The position numbers and the translations under genes are program-made. This document shows, piece by piece, positions 1-8,314 of a DNA stretch of 64,000 bases (within the stretch, counting starts at the first letter, position 1; every line of letters begins with the position of its first letter). This stretch comes from an uncultured Prevotella sp. (GTDB lineage Bacteria > Bacteroidota > Bacteroidia > Bacteroidales > Bacteroidaceae). The notes under the pieces were generated by a model. That model searched no databases, was not told where the DNA came from, and saw only the letters and a list, made by a program, of their open reading frames with translations. The DNA lies in contig NZ_CAMJOS010000015.1 in the NCBI RefSeq assembly GCF_946407605.1, forward strand, positions 1 through 64,000, in the 5' to 3' direction.

Positions 1-114
1 AGATTAATAATTAACGTTTAATTTAACGTCCAACTTTTCGGGGTCACTTCAAAAATGGGTCGGCGCCTTTGATGTTTAGAAACAAAATACCTTCAAGCAA
101 GCTCGGTTCTTATC
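1..114. other. Window edge, no gene seen
   Basis: AT-rich sequence after the 3' end of the metalloprotease gene. I see no hairpin, promoter or reading frame that can be supported. Confidence 0.5.
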
Positions 115-2598
115 TCACTTAACCACGACCTTTTTACTAGTACCATCGCTGTAGCGGATGATGTTGAAGCCCTTCTGCAGCTGGTGGCAACGAATGCCGC
201 CAGTGGTGTAGAAGGCGTTGACGGACTTGCCCTCGTCGGGCGTCCAGCCGTCAACCTCGGCAGCATCGATGGTGGTGGCGATGGCGATGGTACGATAAGC
301 CTCGAGTTCGTCCTCGCTGATGATAATCCACTGCTGGGCGGTGGCGGTATTGGCGAAGCTGAAGTTGGCCTGGGTGACGGTGCCGATGCCGGTAACAGCG
401 CCATAGGCATTGGCGCCCATAGCCTTACTTTCGCCTCCGCTGGCCCATGTGAACCAATAGCCGTGGGTCTTGATCTTGTCGGCACCAGTACCGAGGGTGA
501 CGTCGGTGCGGTCGGGCATCAGCTGGAACTGCTCGCTGCTGGTGGGGGCTGCGAGGTCCTTCATGGTGATGCTGGTAGAGGCGTGAGAGAGGTACTTGCC
601 TGTGGCTACGTTCTTGAACATATAGTAGCCGGTCTTGGCGTTGAACTCCATATACCATGCTGCCGAGTCGCTGAGGACGTCGTCAGCGAGGTTGTACTTC
701 CAGCCGGCACCTGTGGACGAGCGCTGGAAGAGCAGGCCTGCGCCCAGTCCGCGGTCTTTGTTCTTGCACATGAGGTAATACTTCTTGCCGTCGTCGAAAT
801 TATAGGTATAGCCCGAGATGCCGTTGATGTCGCCACTGGTGGGACAGAGTCCGTCGATGAAAAGGCCGTGGAGGATGCACATGCCGCCGATATACTGAAT
901 CTCGGTGTGCTTGTCCTTGTCGGCACCGTTGACCAGCCAGTCGTAAGAGATGGCGGCACCGTTGTTAGAGCCCCATCCCCAGCCGTGGGTCTTATCGCCT
1001 GTGAAATAGACCTGCTGGCTGTCGTAGTTGTTCTCAAGGAAGTGCAGCACATCGTTGGCCTCGCGACCCAGCCATTTGCCGGTGGTAGTGCCCTCGCGGG
1101 TGTCCTTACAACTATACCAGCGCCAGTGGGTGCCCACGCCTACACCATGACCCGTTTCGTGGAGTACGGTGCCGATGGCCTGATTGCCGGCATTGGGACC
1201 GATGCGCATCCAGCCGCCATAAGAGCAGTCGGCCGTGGGGGTCTCTGAGCCATAGTGTCCGGAGAGCGTAAAGCCCTTGATACCAGTCCATTCGTTGAAA
1301 TAGTCGATGGTTTGCTTGATGGCTGTGCGACAGCGTGCGTTGGCAGCCTCATCGGGTGCGCCCTCGTCCCATGTGCCGCTGCAAGTGCCCTTGGGATGGG
1401 TCACAATCTTGACCTCGTCGCCATAGGCCACGGTATAGGTCTTGTTCATGACATAGGGGCGCAGATAGTAAACGGTAGAGGGTTCGAGGTCCTTGATGTG
1501 GAACATCAGGCCCTTGAGCGAGAAGACCTTGGTGGTGCGGTTGTCGAGCACGGTAGGATTATGCTCTGTGCTCCAGCAGACGCCACGCTCGAGGATGTCG
1601 GAGCCCATTATCTTGGCACGCATCAGGGCCTGGGTGGCTCCTGTGGCCACATAGTGGTTGGTCTCGGTGACCTGCGGGGCGGTGCCTGTGCCTGGGGTGG
1701 CGTTGGCGAGCTTGAAGGCCAGCAGGGCCTTGTCGAGTGCGGCAATCTCGTCGGCCAGCTGTTCGGAGGTGGCCTCAGGATTGACCACCAGCAGCTTGGC
1801 GGCATCGAGGGCGGCCTTCAGGTCGGCAGCGCCAATGAGGGTATCGACATATTCGGCCTCTACATCGGCAATCTTCTGTGCCAGCGCGTCATATTCGGCA
1901 ATAGACTCCTTGGCCTGTGCCGTAGCCTCCGTGAGGTCCTTGCAGGCTTTCTGGATGTCGGCATCGGGGGTCTCGACGGTTACAGCCTTAGCAGCAGCGA
2001 TGGCTGTCTGCAGGGCAGAGGCCGCCACGGCCGACATCATGCTGGACTGCAGCGCCTCGGCCTCGGCAATCATGTTGGCGAGTACGGCAATAGCCTCTGC
2101 GGCATCGACCTCGGCCACCAGATAGAGTCGGAAGTTATCGACGGCAATCCAGTTGCCCGTGGCATTCTGAGCCTCGAAGCCTATCTCCACCTCACCCATT
2201 ATATTAATAAAGGTGACGGAATAGTCGTCGGGGGTATAGACGGGCTCACGGTCGTCGCCTGCAAAGATATAGGCGCCGGTGTTCTGCTTCGACGTGCTGT
2301 TCTGCGACAGGTTCTGGGCAGCCACCGTGAGCATATACTGTCCGCGAGGCAGGTTTTTGATGGTCTGCTTCACAGAGCCGTTACCTACGCTGTTGCCCGA
2401 GGCGGTCCACTTCTCCATATAGTAGTTGCCGGCCTTCTTGGTAAACGAATTGTTACCTTGATGGGCCATACCGTCAACACTCCATGAGTTGGTGCCATTC
2501 TCAAAACTGGGATTCGTGATGTATTGCGTCTTGTCTTCCTGGGCAGAGACCAATACGGTGAACAACAGTAACAAGCTGGTAAGTAAGATTCTTTTCAT
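115..2598 (-). CDS. Secreted multidomain zinc metalloprotease-like protein with T9SS-style tail
   Basis: The protein has 827 residues from the ATG at 2598; an in-frame ATG three codons upstream precedes the signal peptide less well. A signal peptide (about 1-19, ending near SAQ) is followed by a carbohydrate-binding-like beta domain (30-160), an Ala-rich helical region (165-300), a fibronectin-III-like domain (310-400), a catalytic-like domain and a ricin-like domain (about 620-790). Near residue 480 lies HETGHGVGVGTH, an HExxH zinc motif with a further His seven residues after the second His. The last 30 residues (GFNIIRYSDGTSKKVVVK) resemble the C-terminal tails of exported Prevotella proteins. 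Substrate unknown; protease activity is inferred from the motif alone. It is divergent from the glycosyltransferase at 2710. Confidence 0.7.
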   Translation of the reverse strand: MKRILLTSLLLLFTVLVSAQEDKTQYITNPSFENGTNSWSVDGMAHQGNNSFTKKAGNYYMEKWTASGNSVGNGSVKQTIKNLPRGQYMLTVAAQNLSQNSTSKQNTGAYIFAGDDREPVYTPDDYSVTFINIMGEVEIGFEAQNATGNWIAVDNFRLYLVAEVDAAEAIAVLANMIAEAEALQSSMMSAVAASALQTAIAAAKAVTVETPDADIQKACKDLTEATAQAKESIAEYDALAQKIADVEAEYVDTLIGAADLKAALDAAKLLVVNPEATSEQLADEIAALDKALLAFKLANATPGTGTAPQVTETNHYVATGATQALMRAKIMGSDILERGVCWSTEHNPTVLDNRTTKVFSLKGLMFHIKDLEPSTVYYLRPYVMNKTYTVAYGDEVKIVTHPKGTCSGTWDEGAPDEAANARCRTAIKQTIDYFNEWTGIKGFTLSGHYGSETPTADCSYGGWMRIGPNAGNQAIGTVLHETGHGVGVGTHWRWYSCKDTREGTTTGKWLGREANDVLHFLENNYDSQQVYFTGDKTHGWGWGSNNGAAISYDWLVNGADKDKHTEIQYIGGMCILHGLFIDGLCPTSGDINGISGYTYNFDDGKKYYLMCKNKDRGLGAGLLFQRSSTGAGWKYNLADDVLSDSAAWYMEFNAKTGYYMFKNVATGKYLSHASTSITMKDLAAPTSSEQFQLMPDRTDVTLGTGADKIKTHGYWFTWASGGESKAMGANAYGAVTGIGTVTQANFSFANTATAQQWIIISEDELEAYRTIAIATTIDAAEVDGWTPDEGKSVNAFYTTGGIRCHQLQKGFNIIRYSDGTSKKVVVK

Positions 2599-2627
2599 AT
2601 CATGCATAGTTAATTAGTTATTGTGTG

Positions 2628-2635
2628 CAAAGATA
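2628..2635 (-). promoter_or_regulatory. -7 promoter element of the metalloprotease gene
   Basis: TATCTTTG on the minus strand matches TAnnTTTG. It lies 29 nt before the chosen ATG at 2598. Confidence 0.65.
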
Positions 2636-2697
2636 ATAAAGATTGCGGAAATAACAAAATAATGTGGGTTTTATTTTGTTTTTTCCACATTTTGCAC

Positions 2698-2705
2698 TAA
2701 CTTTG
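2698..2705 (+). promoter_or_regulatory. -7 promoter element abutting the glycosyltransferase start
   Basis: TAACTTTG ends only 4 nt before the ATG at 2710, so the transcript would start at or within a few bases of the initiation codon. Confidence 0.6.
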
Positions 2706-2709
2706 CATC

Positions 2710-3897
2710 ATGTTAGCATTGAAAATACTTTTCTGGATTTGCCTGGCGTTAGTGATCTACACCTATGTAGGTTACGGCGCCATCCTATACATTATTCTCA
2801 GAATAAAACGGCTCTTCATGAGACGGGAGCTCACCCCTATCCTACCCCTCAACGAGGAGCTGCTGCCCAACGTGACGCTGATGATCTGCGCCTATAACGA
2901 GGCCAGCATCATCAAAGAGAAGATGGAGAACATCAGGCAGCTGAAATACCCCAAGGAGAAGCTCTGCGTGATGTGGGTGACCGACGGCAGCAACGACGAG
3001 TCGAACGATATTCTGAAGACCTACGACGACATCACGCTGGTATTCTCGCCGGAAAGGAAAGGCAAGGCAGCAGCCATGCAGCATGGACTGCGCGAGAACA
3101 AGAGCGAGTATGTGGTGTTTACCGATGCTAACACCATGCTGAACGCCGACGCCATTCGCGAGATTATGCGACAGTTTATGAAGAAAAACGTCAGCTGCGT
3201 GTCGGGCGAGAAACGCGTAAAAGCACGCCACGAGGGACAGGCTGCCGCCGAGGGCGAAGGACTCTACTGGAAATACGAGAGCACCTTGAAGCAATGGGAC
3301 AACGACCTCTATTCGGCCATGGGAGCAGCCGGAGAGCTGTTTGCCGTGCGCATGAGCCACTACCGCGAGGCACCCAGCAACGCCCTGCTCGACGACTTCA
3401 TGATGTCGATGCTCATTCTGAAAGACGGACACCGCATAGCGTATACCCACGAGGCCTACGCCATGGAGTACGGATCGGCAGACACCACCGAGGAGTCGAA
3501 GCGCAAGCGACGCATCGCTGCAGGAGGACTGCAGAGCATCTGGTGGCTGCGCTCGCTGATGAACCCCTTTGCCTACCCCAAAGTAGCCTTCCAGTTTGTG
3601 TCGCACCGTGTGCTGCGATGGAGCATCACCCCTGTGGCCATGGTGGCTCTCATCCCTCTCAACATCCTGCTTATCATCCTGGGCGCCAACTGGTTATACA
3701 GCGTTATCGGCATCCTGCAACTGCTGTTCTACCTCGCCGCCCTCGCTGGCTATCTGCTGGAACGTGCAGGCCACCGCAACAAGCTGCTCTACGTGCCCTA
3801 TTACTTCCTGTTTATGAACCTCAACGTCTTTCTGGGCGTGAGGTATCTGATGACCCACCACACCAGCGGAACATGGGAAAAAGCACGTCGAGGATAA
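2710..3897 (+). CDS. Membrane-bound family 2 glycosyltransferase
   Basis: This 395-residue protein has an N-terminal membrane segment (about 1-25), a GT-A catalytic domain and two or three C-terminal membrane segments (about 300-380). Visible GT2 motifs are MICAYNE, TDGSNDES, a TDAN metal-binding motif, LLDDFMMS supplying the catalytic acid region, and RKRRIAAGG in place of the usual QxxRW. This layout is that of processive or polyprenyl-linked GT2 enzymes that build exported polysaccharide; the sugar and acceptor cannot be read. It is monocistronic or leads into the kinase 85 nt downstream, which has its own promoter. Confidence 0.85.
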   Translation: MLALKILFWICLALVIYTYVGYGAILYIILRIKRLFMRRELTPILPLNEELLPNVTLMICAYNEASIIKEKMENIRQLKYPKEKLCVMWVTDGSNDESNDILKTYDDITLVFSPERKGKAAAMQHGLRENKSEYVVFTDANTMLNADAIREIMRQFMKKNVSCVSGEKRVKARHEGQAAAEGEGLYWKYESTLKQWDNDLYSAMGAAGELFAVRMSHYREAPSNALLDDFMMSMLILKDGHRIAYTHEAYAMEYGSADTTEESKRKRRIAAGGLQSIWWLRSLMNPFAYPKVAFQFVSHRVLRWSITPVAMVALIPLNILLIILGANWLYSVIGILQLLFYLAALAGYLLERAGHRNKLLYVPYYFLFMNLNVFLGVRYLMTHHTSGTWEKARRG

Positions 3898-3948
3898 AAA
3901 TTTTATAAAGTTTTTGAGTTTTTATTCGGTCGAACGATTTTTTTTTAT

Positions 3949-3956
3949 TAATTTTG
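3949..3956 (+). promoter_or_regulatory. -7 promoter element of the hybrid histidine kinase
   Basis: TAATTTTG ends 26 nt before the ATG at 3983. Its position rules out the in-frame ATG at 3914 as the translation start. Confidence 0.65.
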
Positions 3957-3982
3957 CAACCTGTAATGCATGCTTAGCAAGA

Positions 3983-5233
3983 ATGAGTCTAGACGAGAAA
4001 GAAATATTATCGAAGAAACTAGCTGAAGTTACTCAGGAACTTGAGTTGGCCAACAAGCAGTTGCAGCAGGCCAACCAGAAGTTAAAGGAATACGAGGAAA
4101 AGGCGGCTAAAGCAGAAAAAGCCAGCCAGATGAAGTCGTTGTTCCTTGCTAACATGTCGCATGAAATTCGTACCCCGCTGAATGCTATCGAAGGTTTCTC
4201 GAGAGTGATGGCTGAGACCGACTCTCAGGAGGAGCGACTCAACTACATGGAAATCATCGAAAGCAACAACAGCCGACTGCTGAGCCTCGTCAACGAGATT
4301 CTCGACCTGTCAAGAGTAGAGTCAGGCGAAATCGTCATCAAGAAGAACCCCACCGACCTCAACACGCTGATGAACAGCATCAAGCAGCTGTTTAAGTTCC
4401 GCTGCCCAGAAACGGTGGCGCTCACCTGGCAGAAGCCAGAGGTGTCGGCTGTCATGGATACCGACGAGAACCGCATCACGCAGGTATTCTCGAACCTCAT
4501 CTCGAACGCACTCAAGCATACGCCCAAGGGTTCCATCACCTTTGGCTATCGACTCATTAACGATACCGAAGAAATTGAGTTCTTTGTTTCTGACACTGGC
4601 TCAGGCATCGACCCCAACTTCATAGACCATATCTTCGACACTTACGCTTCGAAAGACGCTGAGCAGCAGCGAGGCTTCGGACTGGGTCTAGCTCTTTGTC
4701 GCATCATCGTAGAGAAGATGGGCGGTAACATCAAGGTTGACTCGAAGGTGGGCGAAGGCTCTAACTTCGTATTCACCCTGCCATTCTCAGGCAATGTGGG
4801 CGGTCTGGCCATCAGCAACCGCTTCGGCAACAACATGCGCACGCTGCGTGTGAGCCATAACCTGGATCAGAACAACATGAAGACCGTGCTGGTGGCAGAA
4901 GACGAGGAGAGCAACTACGAGCTGGTACGCATCGTGCTGCAGAAGCGCTACAACCTGATTCGCGCCCACAACGGCATCGAGGCCGTCACCATGTTCGAAG
5001 AAGAAAAGCCCGACCTCATCCTGATGGATATCCGCATGCCAGAGATGGATGGTCTCGACGCCACACGTATTATTAAAGAGGTGAATCAGGAAGTTCCCGT
5101 CATCGCACTCAGCGCCTATGCCTTCCCTGAGAACATCCGCGAAGCCAAGGCTGCAGGATGTGACGAGTTCATGGCCAAGCCTTTCAAGGTGGAAGACCTC
5201 ATTGAGCTTATCAGGCATTACATAGGAGCATAA
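3983..5233 (+). CDS. Soluble hybrid histidine kinase/response regulator
   Basis: A 416-residue protein starting downstream of its promoter. Residues 1-50 form a Leu/Gln/Lys-rich coiled coil with no membrane segment. The kinase core follows: H box SHEIRTPLNAI with phospho-acceptor His60, N box (FSNLISNALKHTPKG), G1 (DTGSGI) and G2 (GFGLGLALC). A receiver domain occupies about 300-416 with LVAEDEE, phospho-acceptor Asp349 in LMDIRMPEMDG, and MAKPF. There is no output domain, so it probably passes phosphate to a partner by phosphotransfer or controls its own activity. The sensed signal is unknown; the coiled coil is the only candidate input region. The downstream EEP gene begins 13 nt later, so the two are likely co-transcribed. 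Confidence 0.88.
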   Translation: MSLDEKEILSKKLAEVTQELELANKQLQQANQKLKEYEEKAAKAEKASQMKSLFLANMSHEIRTPLNAIEGFSRVMAETDSQEERLNYMEIIESNNSRLLSLVNEILDLSRVESGEIVIKKNPTDLNTLMNSIKQLFKFRCPETVALTWQKPEVSAVMDTDENRITQVFSNLISNALKHTPKGSITFGYRLINDTEEIEFFVSDTGSGIDPNFIDHIFDTYASKDAEQQRGFGLGLALCRIIVEKMGGNIKVDSKVGEGSNFVFTLPFSGNVGGLAISNRFGNNMRTLRVSHNLDQNNMKTVLVAEDEESNYELVRIVLQKRYNLIRAHNGIEAVTMFEEEKPDLILMDIRMPEMDGLDATRIIKEVNQEVPVIALSAYAFPENIREAKAAGCDEFMAKPFKVEDLIELIRHYIGA

Positions 5234-5246
5234 TCCACTTACGGCT

Positions 5247-6302
5247 ATGGGTAAGCAATGCGTATATAAGTATATCTCTTTTATGTTTCTGCTTATCAGT
5301 ACGCTGATAGCAATCTTCACCATTTTCGGACTCTTCGGCGGATGCGTCGACCCTGCCACAGGCACAGCAATGGCTATGCTGGTCTATGTGCTGCCATTCC
5401 TCATTGCCGGCAACGTCATCATGGCTATCTGCTGGATAGTACGCCGACGCTGGCATTGGCTCGCCATTCCTGGCGTCACCCTGCTTTGCTGCATCCCCTA
5501 CATGGGCACAGTCTATCAGACAGGATGGTTCAACAGCGGCGAGACGAGTCGTTCGGGCATCAAGATTGCCACCTATAACGTGGCTGCCTTCGACCGCGAG
5601 ACGTCGGGCTTCAAGGCGCAGGACATCCTTGCCGAGATGAAGAAAGAGGGCGTTGACATCCTCTGCATGCAGGAATACCTCGACACCAGCGGCGACAAGC
5701 TCAACTCTGACAGCTATAAGGAATACTTCACCGCACATTGCTACGGACGCAGCGATATGATTATCTACAGCCGATTCCCCATTGAGCGCTACGAGACTAT
5801 CGACTTCGGAGACACCAACAATAGCGGCATGTGGGCAGACATCGACGTCAACGGACGCATACTCCGCGTCTTCAACGTTCACCTCGAGACAACAGGATTC
5901 AACCGTACCCTGCACCATTTCGCTAAGATGGAGGCAAAGGGACAGACTGCAGAGGAGAACACCATCGTCAGCACCATCTACGGCAACTATACCAGAGGTA
6001 TGGCCGTCAGAGCACGTCAGGCTGACCTTGTGGCCAGCGAGATACAGCAATCGGAATATCCCGCCATCGTCTGTGGCGACTTCAACGATGTGCCCTACTC
6101 CTATGTCTACAACACCATGCTGGGCGACCTCGTCGATGGTTTCAAGGAGTGTGGCGAAGGGCTCATGTACACCTTTACAGGCAAGAAGATTGTTCGCATC
6201 GACTACATCTTCCACGATGAGTCATTGGAGGGCGAGACATACTACAAGAAAGATTTCGCCTACTCCGATCACTATCCCGTATTTATGAAGATTGCCTTCT
6301 GA
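5247..6302 (+). CDS. Membrane-anchored endonuclease/exonuclease/phosphatase family protein
   Basis: The 351-residue protein has three membrane segments in its first 95 residues, then an EEP (DNase I-like) fold. Motifs are IKIATYNVAAFD, CMQEYLD (metal-binding Glu), NVHLETTG, CGDFNDVP and YSDHYPVFMK (catalytic Asp-His), all intact. The family includes DNases, phosphodiesterases and lipid phosphatases; membrane anchoring favours an envelope substrate, but none can be named. It starts 13 nt after the hybrid kinase stop and faces yigZ convergently. Confidence 0.82.
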   Translation: MGKQCVYKYISFMFLLISTLIAIFTIFGLFGGCVDPATGTAMAMLVYVLPFLIAGNVIMAICWIVRRRWHWLAIPGVTLLCCIPYMGTVYQTGWFNSGETSRSGIKIATYNVAAFDRETSGFKAQDILAEMKKEGVDILCMQEYLDTSGDKLNSDSYKEYFTAHCYGRSDMIIYSRFPIERYETIDFGDTNNSGMWADIDVNGRILRVFNVHLETTGFNRTLHHFAKMEAKGQTAEENTIVSTIYGNYTRGMAVRARQADLVASEIQQSEYPAIVCGDFNDVPYSYVYNTMLGDLVDGFKECGEGLMYTFTGKKIVRIDYIFHDESLEGETYYKKDFAYSDHYPVFMKIAF

Positions 6303-6347
6303 TTTAACAGTAAAGCAATCACAATTAAGCTTTAGTTTTATTTTTGC

Positions 6348-6932
6348 CTACAGTCTCAGTTTCTCTAAGCGAGAACGGAGTTGCGAGGCCTCACTATGTC
6401 GGATAGAGAGGGTTATCTCGCAGGTATTGTCGTAGGTCTGACTGATGATGCGGGGCTGCATATCCTTCACCACACGCATCACATCGTTCATCATCTCGTA
6501 AGGGAACTTGAAAACAATGCGCTCCTCTACCTGACGGGTCTCGATGGTGGCGTGGGCTATGGCATCGGCAGCTGCCTCACGATAGGCAATGATGAGTCCG
6601 CTGGTGCCCAAGTTGACACCGCCGTAATAACGCACAACAACGATGAGGATATCAGTCAGTTCTTTGCTGTTGATTTGTCCGAGGATGGGTTTGCCAGCGG
6701 TGCTGGAAGGCTCACCGTCATCATTGGCGCGAAACTCTTCCCTACTCGCCCCCAGCATATAGGCGTAGCAGACGTGACGAGCATCGTAGTACTTCTTGCG
6801 ATACTGAGCAAGGAGTTCCTTGATTTCGTCGACAGTCTCTACATGATGTGCAAAAGCGAGGAATTTACTCCGCTTCTCAGAGTAAAATCCCTCGCTAGTA
6901 GTTGCTATGGTTTTGAATTCGTCGTTTATCAT
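6348..6932 (-). CDS. yigZ: YigZ/IMPACT family protein
   Basis: A 194-residue protein of the UPF0029/IMPACT family. The N-terminal domain carries the family signatures DARHVCYAYMLG, DDGEPSSTAGKPIL and VVRYYGGVNLGTSGL, and a C-terminal ferredoxin-like domain (about 135-190) follows. Family members are linked to translation stress in eukaryotes, but the bacterial role is unsettled. It is the last gene of the serC-serA-DUF1015-yigZ run. Its start lies directly next to a 26-bp near-palindrome. Confidence 0.88.
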   Translation of the reverse strand: MINDEFKTIATTSEGFYSEKRSKFLAFAHHVETVDEIKELLAQYRKKYYDARHVCYAYMLGASREEFRANDDGEPSSTAGKPILGQINSKELTDILIVVVRYYGGVNLGTSGLIIAYREAAADAIAHATIETRQVEERIVFKFPYEMMNDVMRVVKDMQPRIISQTYDNTCEITLSIRHSEASQLRSRLEKLRL

Positions 6933-6958
6933 CGTTATGACGTTATAACGTGATAACG
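6933..6958. promoter_or_regulatory. 26-bp near-perfect palindrome upstream of yigZ
   Basis: The segment reads almost the same on both strands, with a perfect 12-bp core ACGTTATAACGT and one mismatched pair. It sits between the DUF1015 stop (6962) and the yigZ ATG (6932). It could be an operator for a dimeric regulator or an mRNA hairpin hiding the yigZ start. Confidence 0.5.
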
Positions 6959-6961
6959 TTA

Positions 6962-8209
6962 TTACGACAATTTGTGAATGACCAATCCTGAGCGCAGCTT
7001 CGGCTCGAACCAGGTAGCCTTCGGCGGCATAATCTTACCGCTGTCGGCAATATCCATAATCTGCTGCATAGACACGGGATAGAGCGCCAGAGCAGCACGC
7101 ATCTCGCCAGAGTCCACACGGCGCTTCAGCTCTTTAAGTCCACGCAATCCGCCAACAAAGTCGATACGCTGCGAAGAACGCAGGTCGCCGATGTTGAGAA
7201 TCTCGTCGAGAATCAGACGACTGGAGATATCTACGTCAAGCACACCGATGGGGTCGCTGTTGTCGTAGGTGCCTTCCTTGGCCTTCAGGCTGTACCAATG
7301 CTGGTCGAGATAGAGTGAGAACTCATGGAGCTGCTGGGGCTTGTAAATCTCAGTTCCCTTATCCTCAACCACGAAGTTCTTGGCCAATGCCTTCAGGAAA
7401 TCCTCTGATGAGAGGCCGTTGAGGTCCTTCACCACGCGGTTGTAGTCGAGAATGGTGAGCTGAGAAGCCTGGAAGCATACTGCCATGAAGAAGTTGTACT
7501 CCTCGTCGCCCTTGTGGTTGGGGTTCTGCTTCTGCTTTTCGGCGCCAACCAGAGCAGCGGCAGCGCTGCGGTGGTGTCCGTCGGCGATATACATCGACGG
7601 CATCTTGGCAAACTCAGCCGTAATGGTCTCGGTATCCTTAGCATCGTTGATCACCCAGAACTGATGACGGAAGCCATCGATAGGTGCGAAGAAGTCGTAC
7701 TCGGGCTTGGTGGCAGCATAGCGCATGATGAGCTCGTTGAGCACGGCATTGTCAGGATAGGCAAAGAACACAGGCTCGATGTTGGCATTGTTCACACGAA
7801 CATGCTTCATGCGGTCCTCTTCCTTATCGCGACGGGTCAACTCGTGCTTCTTGATGCGGCCAGCCATATAGTCGTCGGTATGAGCACATACCACCAGACC
7901 ATACTGGGTCTTGCCATTCATCGTCTGAGCATAGATATAATAGTGCTCCTGCTCGTCCTGAACCAGCCAGCCCTTGTCCTGGAACTTCTGGAAGTTCTCG
8001 GCGGCCTTCTCATAGACACGTGGGTCATACTCCGAGGTGCCAACGGGGAAGTCAATCTCTGGCTTGATGATATGATAAAGACTCATCTCATTGTCGCCAG
8101 CCTCGGCACGAGCCTCTTCGCTGTCGAGCACGTCGTAAGGACGGCTCTCCACTTTCTCCACCAACTCTTTCGGCGGACGGATACCCTTAAATGGTTTTAC
8201 GATTGCCAT
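6962..8209 (-). CDS. DUF1015 family protein
   Basis: The protein has 415 residues from the ATG at 8209 (MAIVKPFKGIRPP), the usual family N-terminus; an upstream in-frame ATG overlaps the promoter. Typical DUF1015 segments are present: RPYDVLDSEEA, IADGHHRSAAA, and a C-terminal region rich in conserved Gly and Pro. The HHR segment resembles a ParB-like fold. DUF1015 genes commonly sit beside serA and serC in Bacteroidota, as here, so a role near serine metabolism is likely but the reaction is not established. It has its own -7 element inside an inverted repeat. Confidence 0.85.
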   Translation of the reverse strand: MAIVKPFKGIRPPKELVEKVESRPYDVLDSEEARAEAGDNEMSLYHIIKPEIDFPVGTSEYDPRVYEKAAENFQKFQDKGWLVQDEQEHYYIYAQTMNGKTQYGLVVCAHTDDYMAGRIKKHELTRRDKEEDRMKHVRVNNANIEPVFFAYPDNAVLNELIMRYAATKPEYDFFAPIDGFRHQFWVINDAKDTETITAEFAKMPSMYIADGHHRSAAAALVGAEKQKQNPNHKGDEEYNFFMAVCFQASQLTILDYNRVVKDLNGLSSEDFLKALAKNFVVEDKGTEIYKPQQLHEFSLYLDQHWYSLKAKEGTYDNSDPIGVLDVDISSRLILDEILNIGDLRSSQRIDFVGGLRGLKELKRRVDSGEMRAALALYPVSMQQIMDIADSGKIMPPKATWFEPKLRSGLVIHKLS

Positions 8210-8231
8210 ATTACTTCTATATTCATCAAAA

Positions 8232-8239
8232 CAAAAGTA
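8232..8239 (-). promoter_or_regulatory. -7 promoter element of the DUF1015 gene
   Basis: TACTTTTG on the minus strand, 22 nt before the ATG at 8209. It overlaps one arm of the 15-bp inverted repeat. Confidence 0.5.
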
Positions 8240-8303
8240 CACAAAAGGGACGGTTGACTTTCCCCTATGGGGCGTCGAGCTAAACCTTCCTTTTGTGTAC
8301 TTT
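8234..8303. repeat. 15-bp perfect inverted repeat between serA and DUF1015
   Basis: Arms at 8234-8248 and 8289-8303 are exact reverse complements (AAAGTACACAAAAGG). The 40-bp loop holds two nested short stems, GACG/CGTC (8249-8252, 8273-8276) and CCCC/GGGG (8262-8265, 8269-8272). In RNA read from serA the hairpin ends next to a TTTTGTTTTG stretch, so it may act as an attenuator; as DNA it covers the DUF1015 -7 element. Confidence 0.6.
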
Positions 8304-8314
8304 CTATAGTTATC

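Noticed and set aside
184..2487. Two long plus-strand frames (354 and 410 codons) opposite the metalloprotease gene
   Set aside because: Their Gly/Val/Ala-rich translations have no domain or signal peptide; the minus strand encodes a coherent secreted protein.
3914..3982. N-terminal extensions from upstream in-frame starts (also at 13609, 22196, 31363, 51531 and 58101)
   Set aside because: They overlap promoter elements or the preceding gene and delay or remove signal peptides; downstream ATGs fit the families better.
5211..6215. A 334-codon minus-strand frame opposite the EEP gene
   Set aside because: No family motifs; the plus-strand frame has the complete EEP active site.
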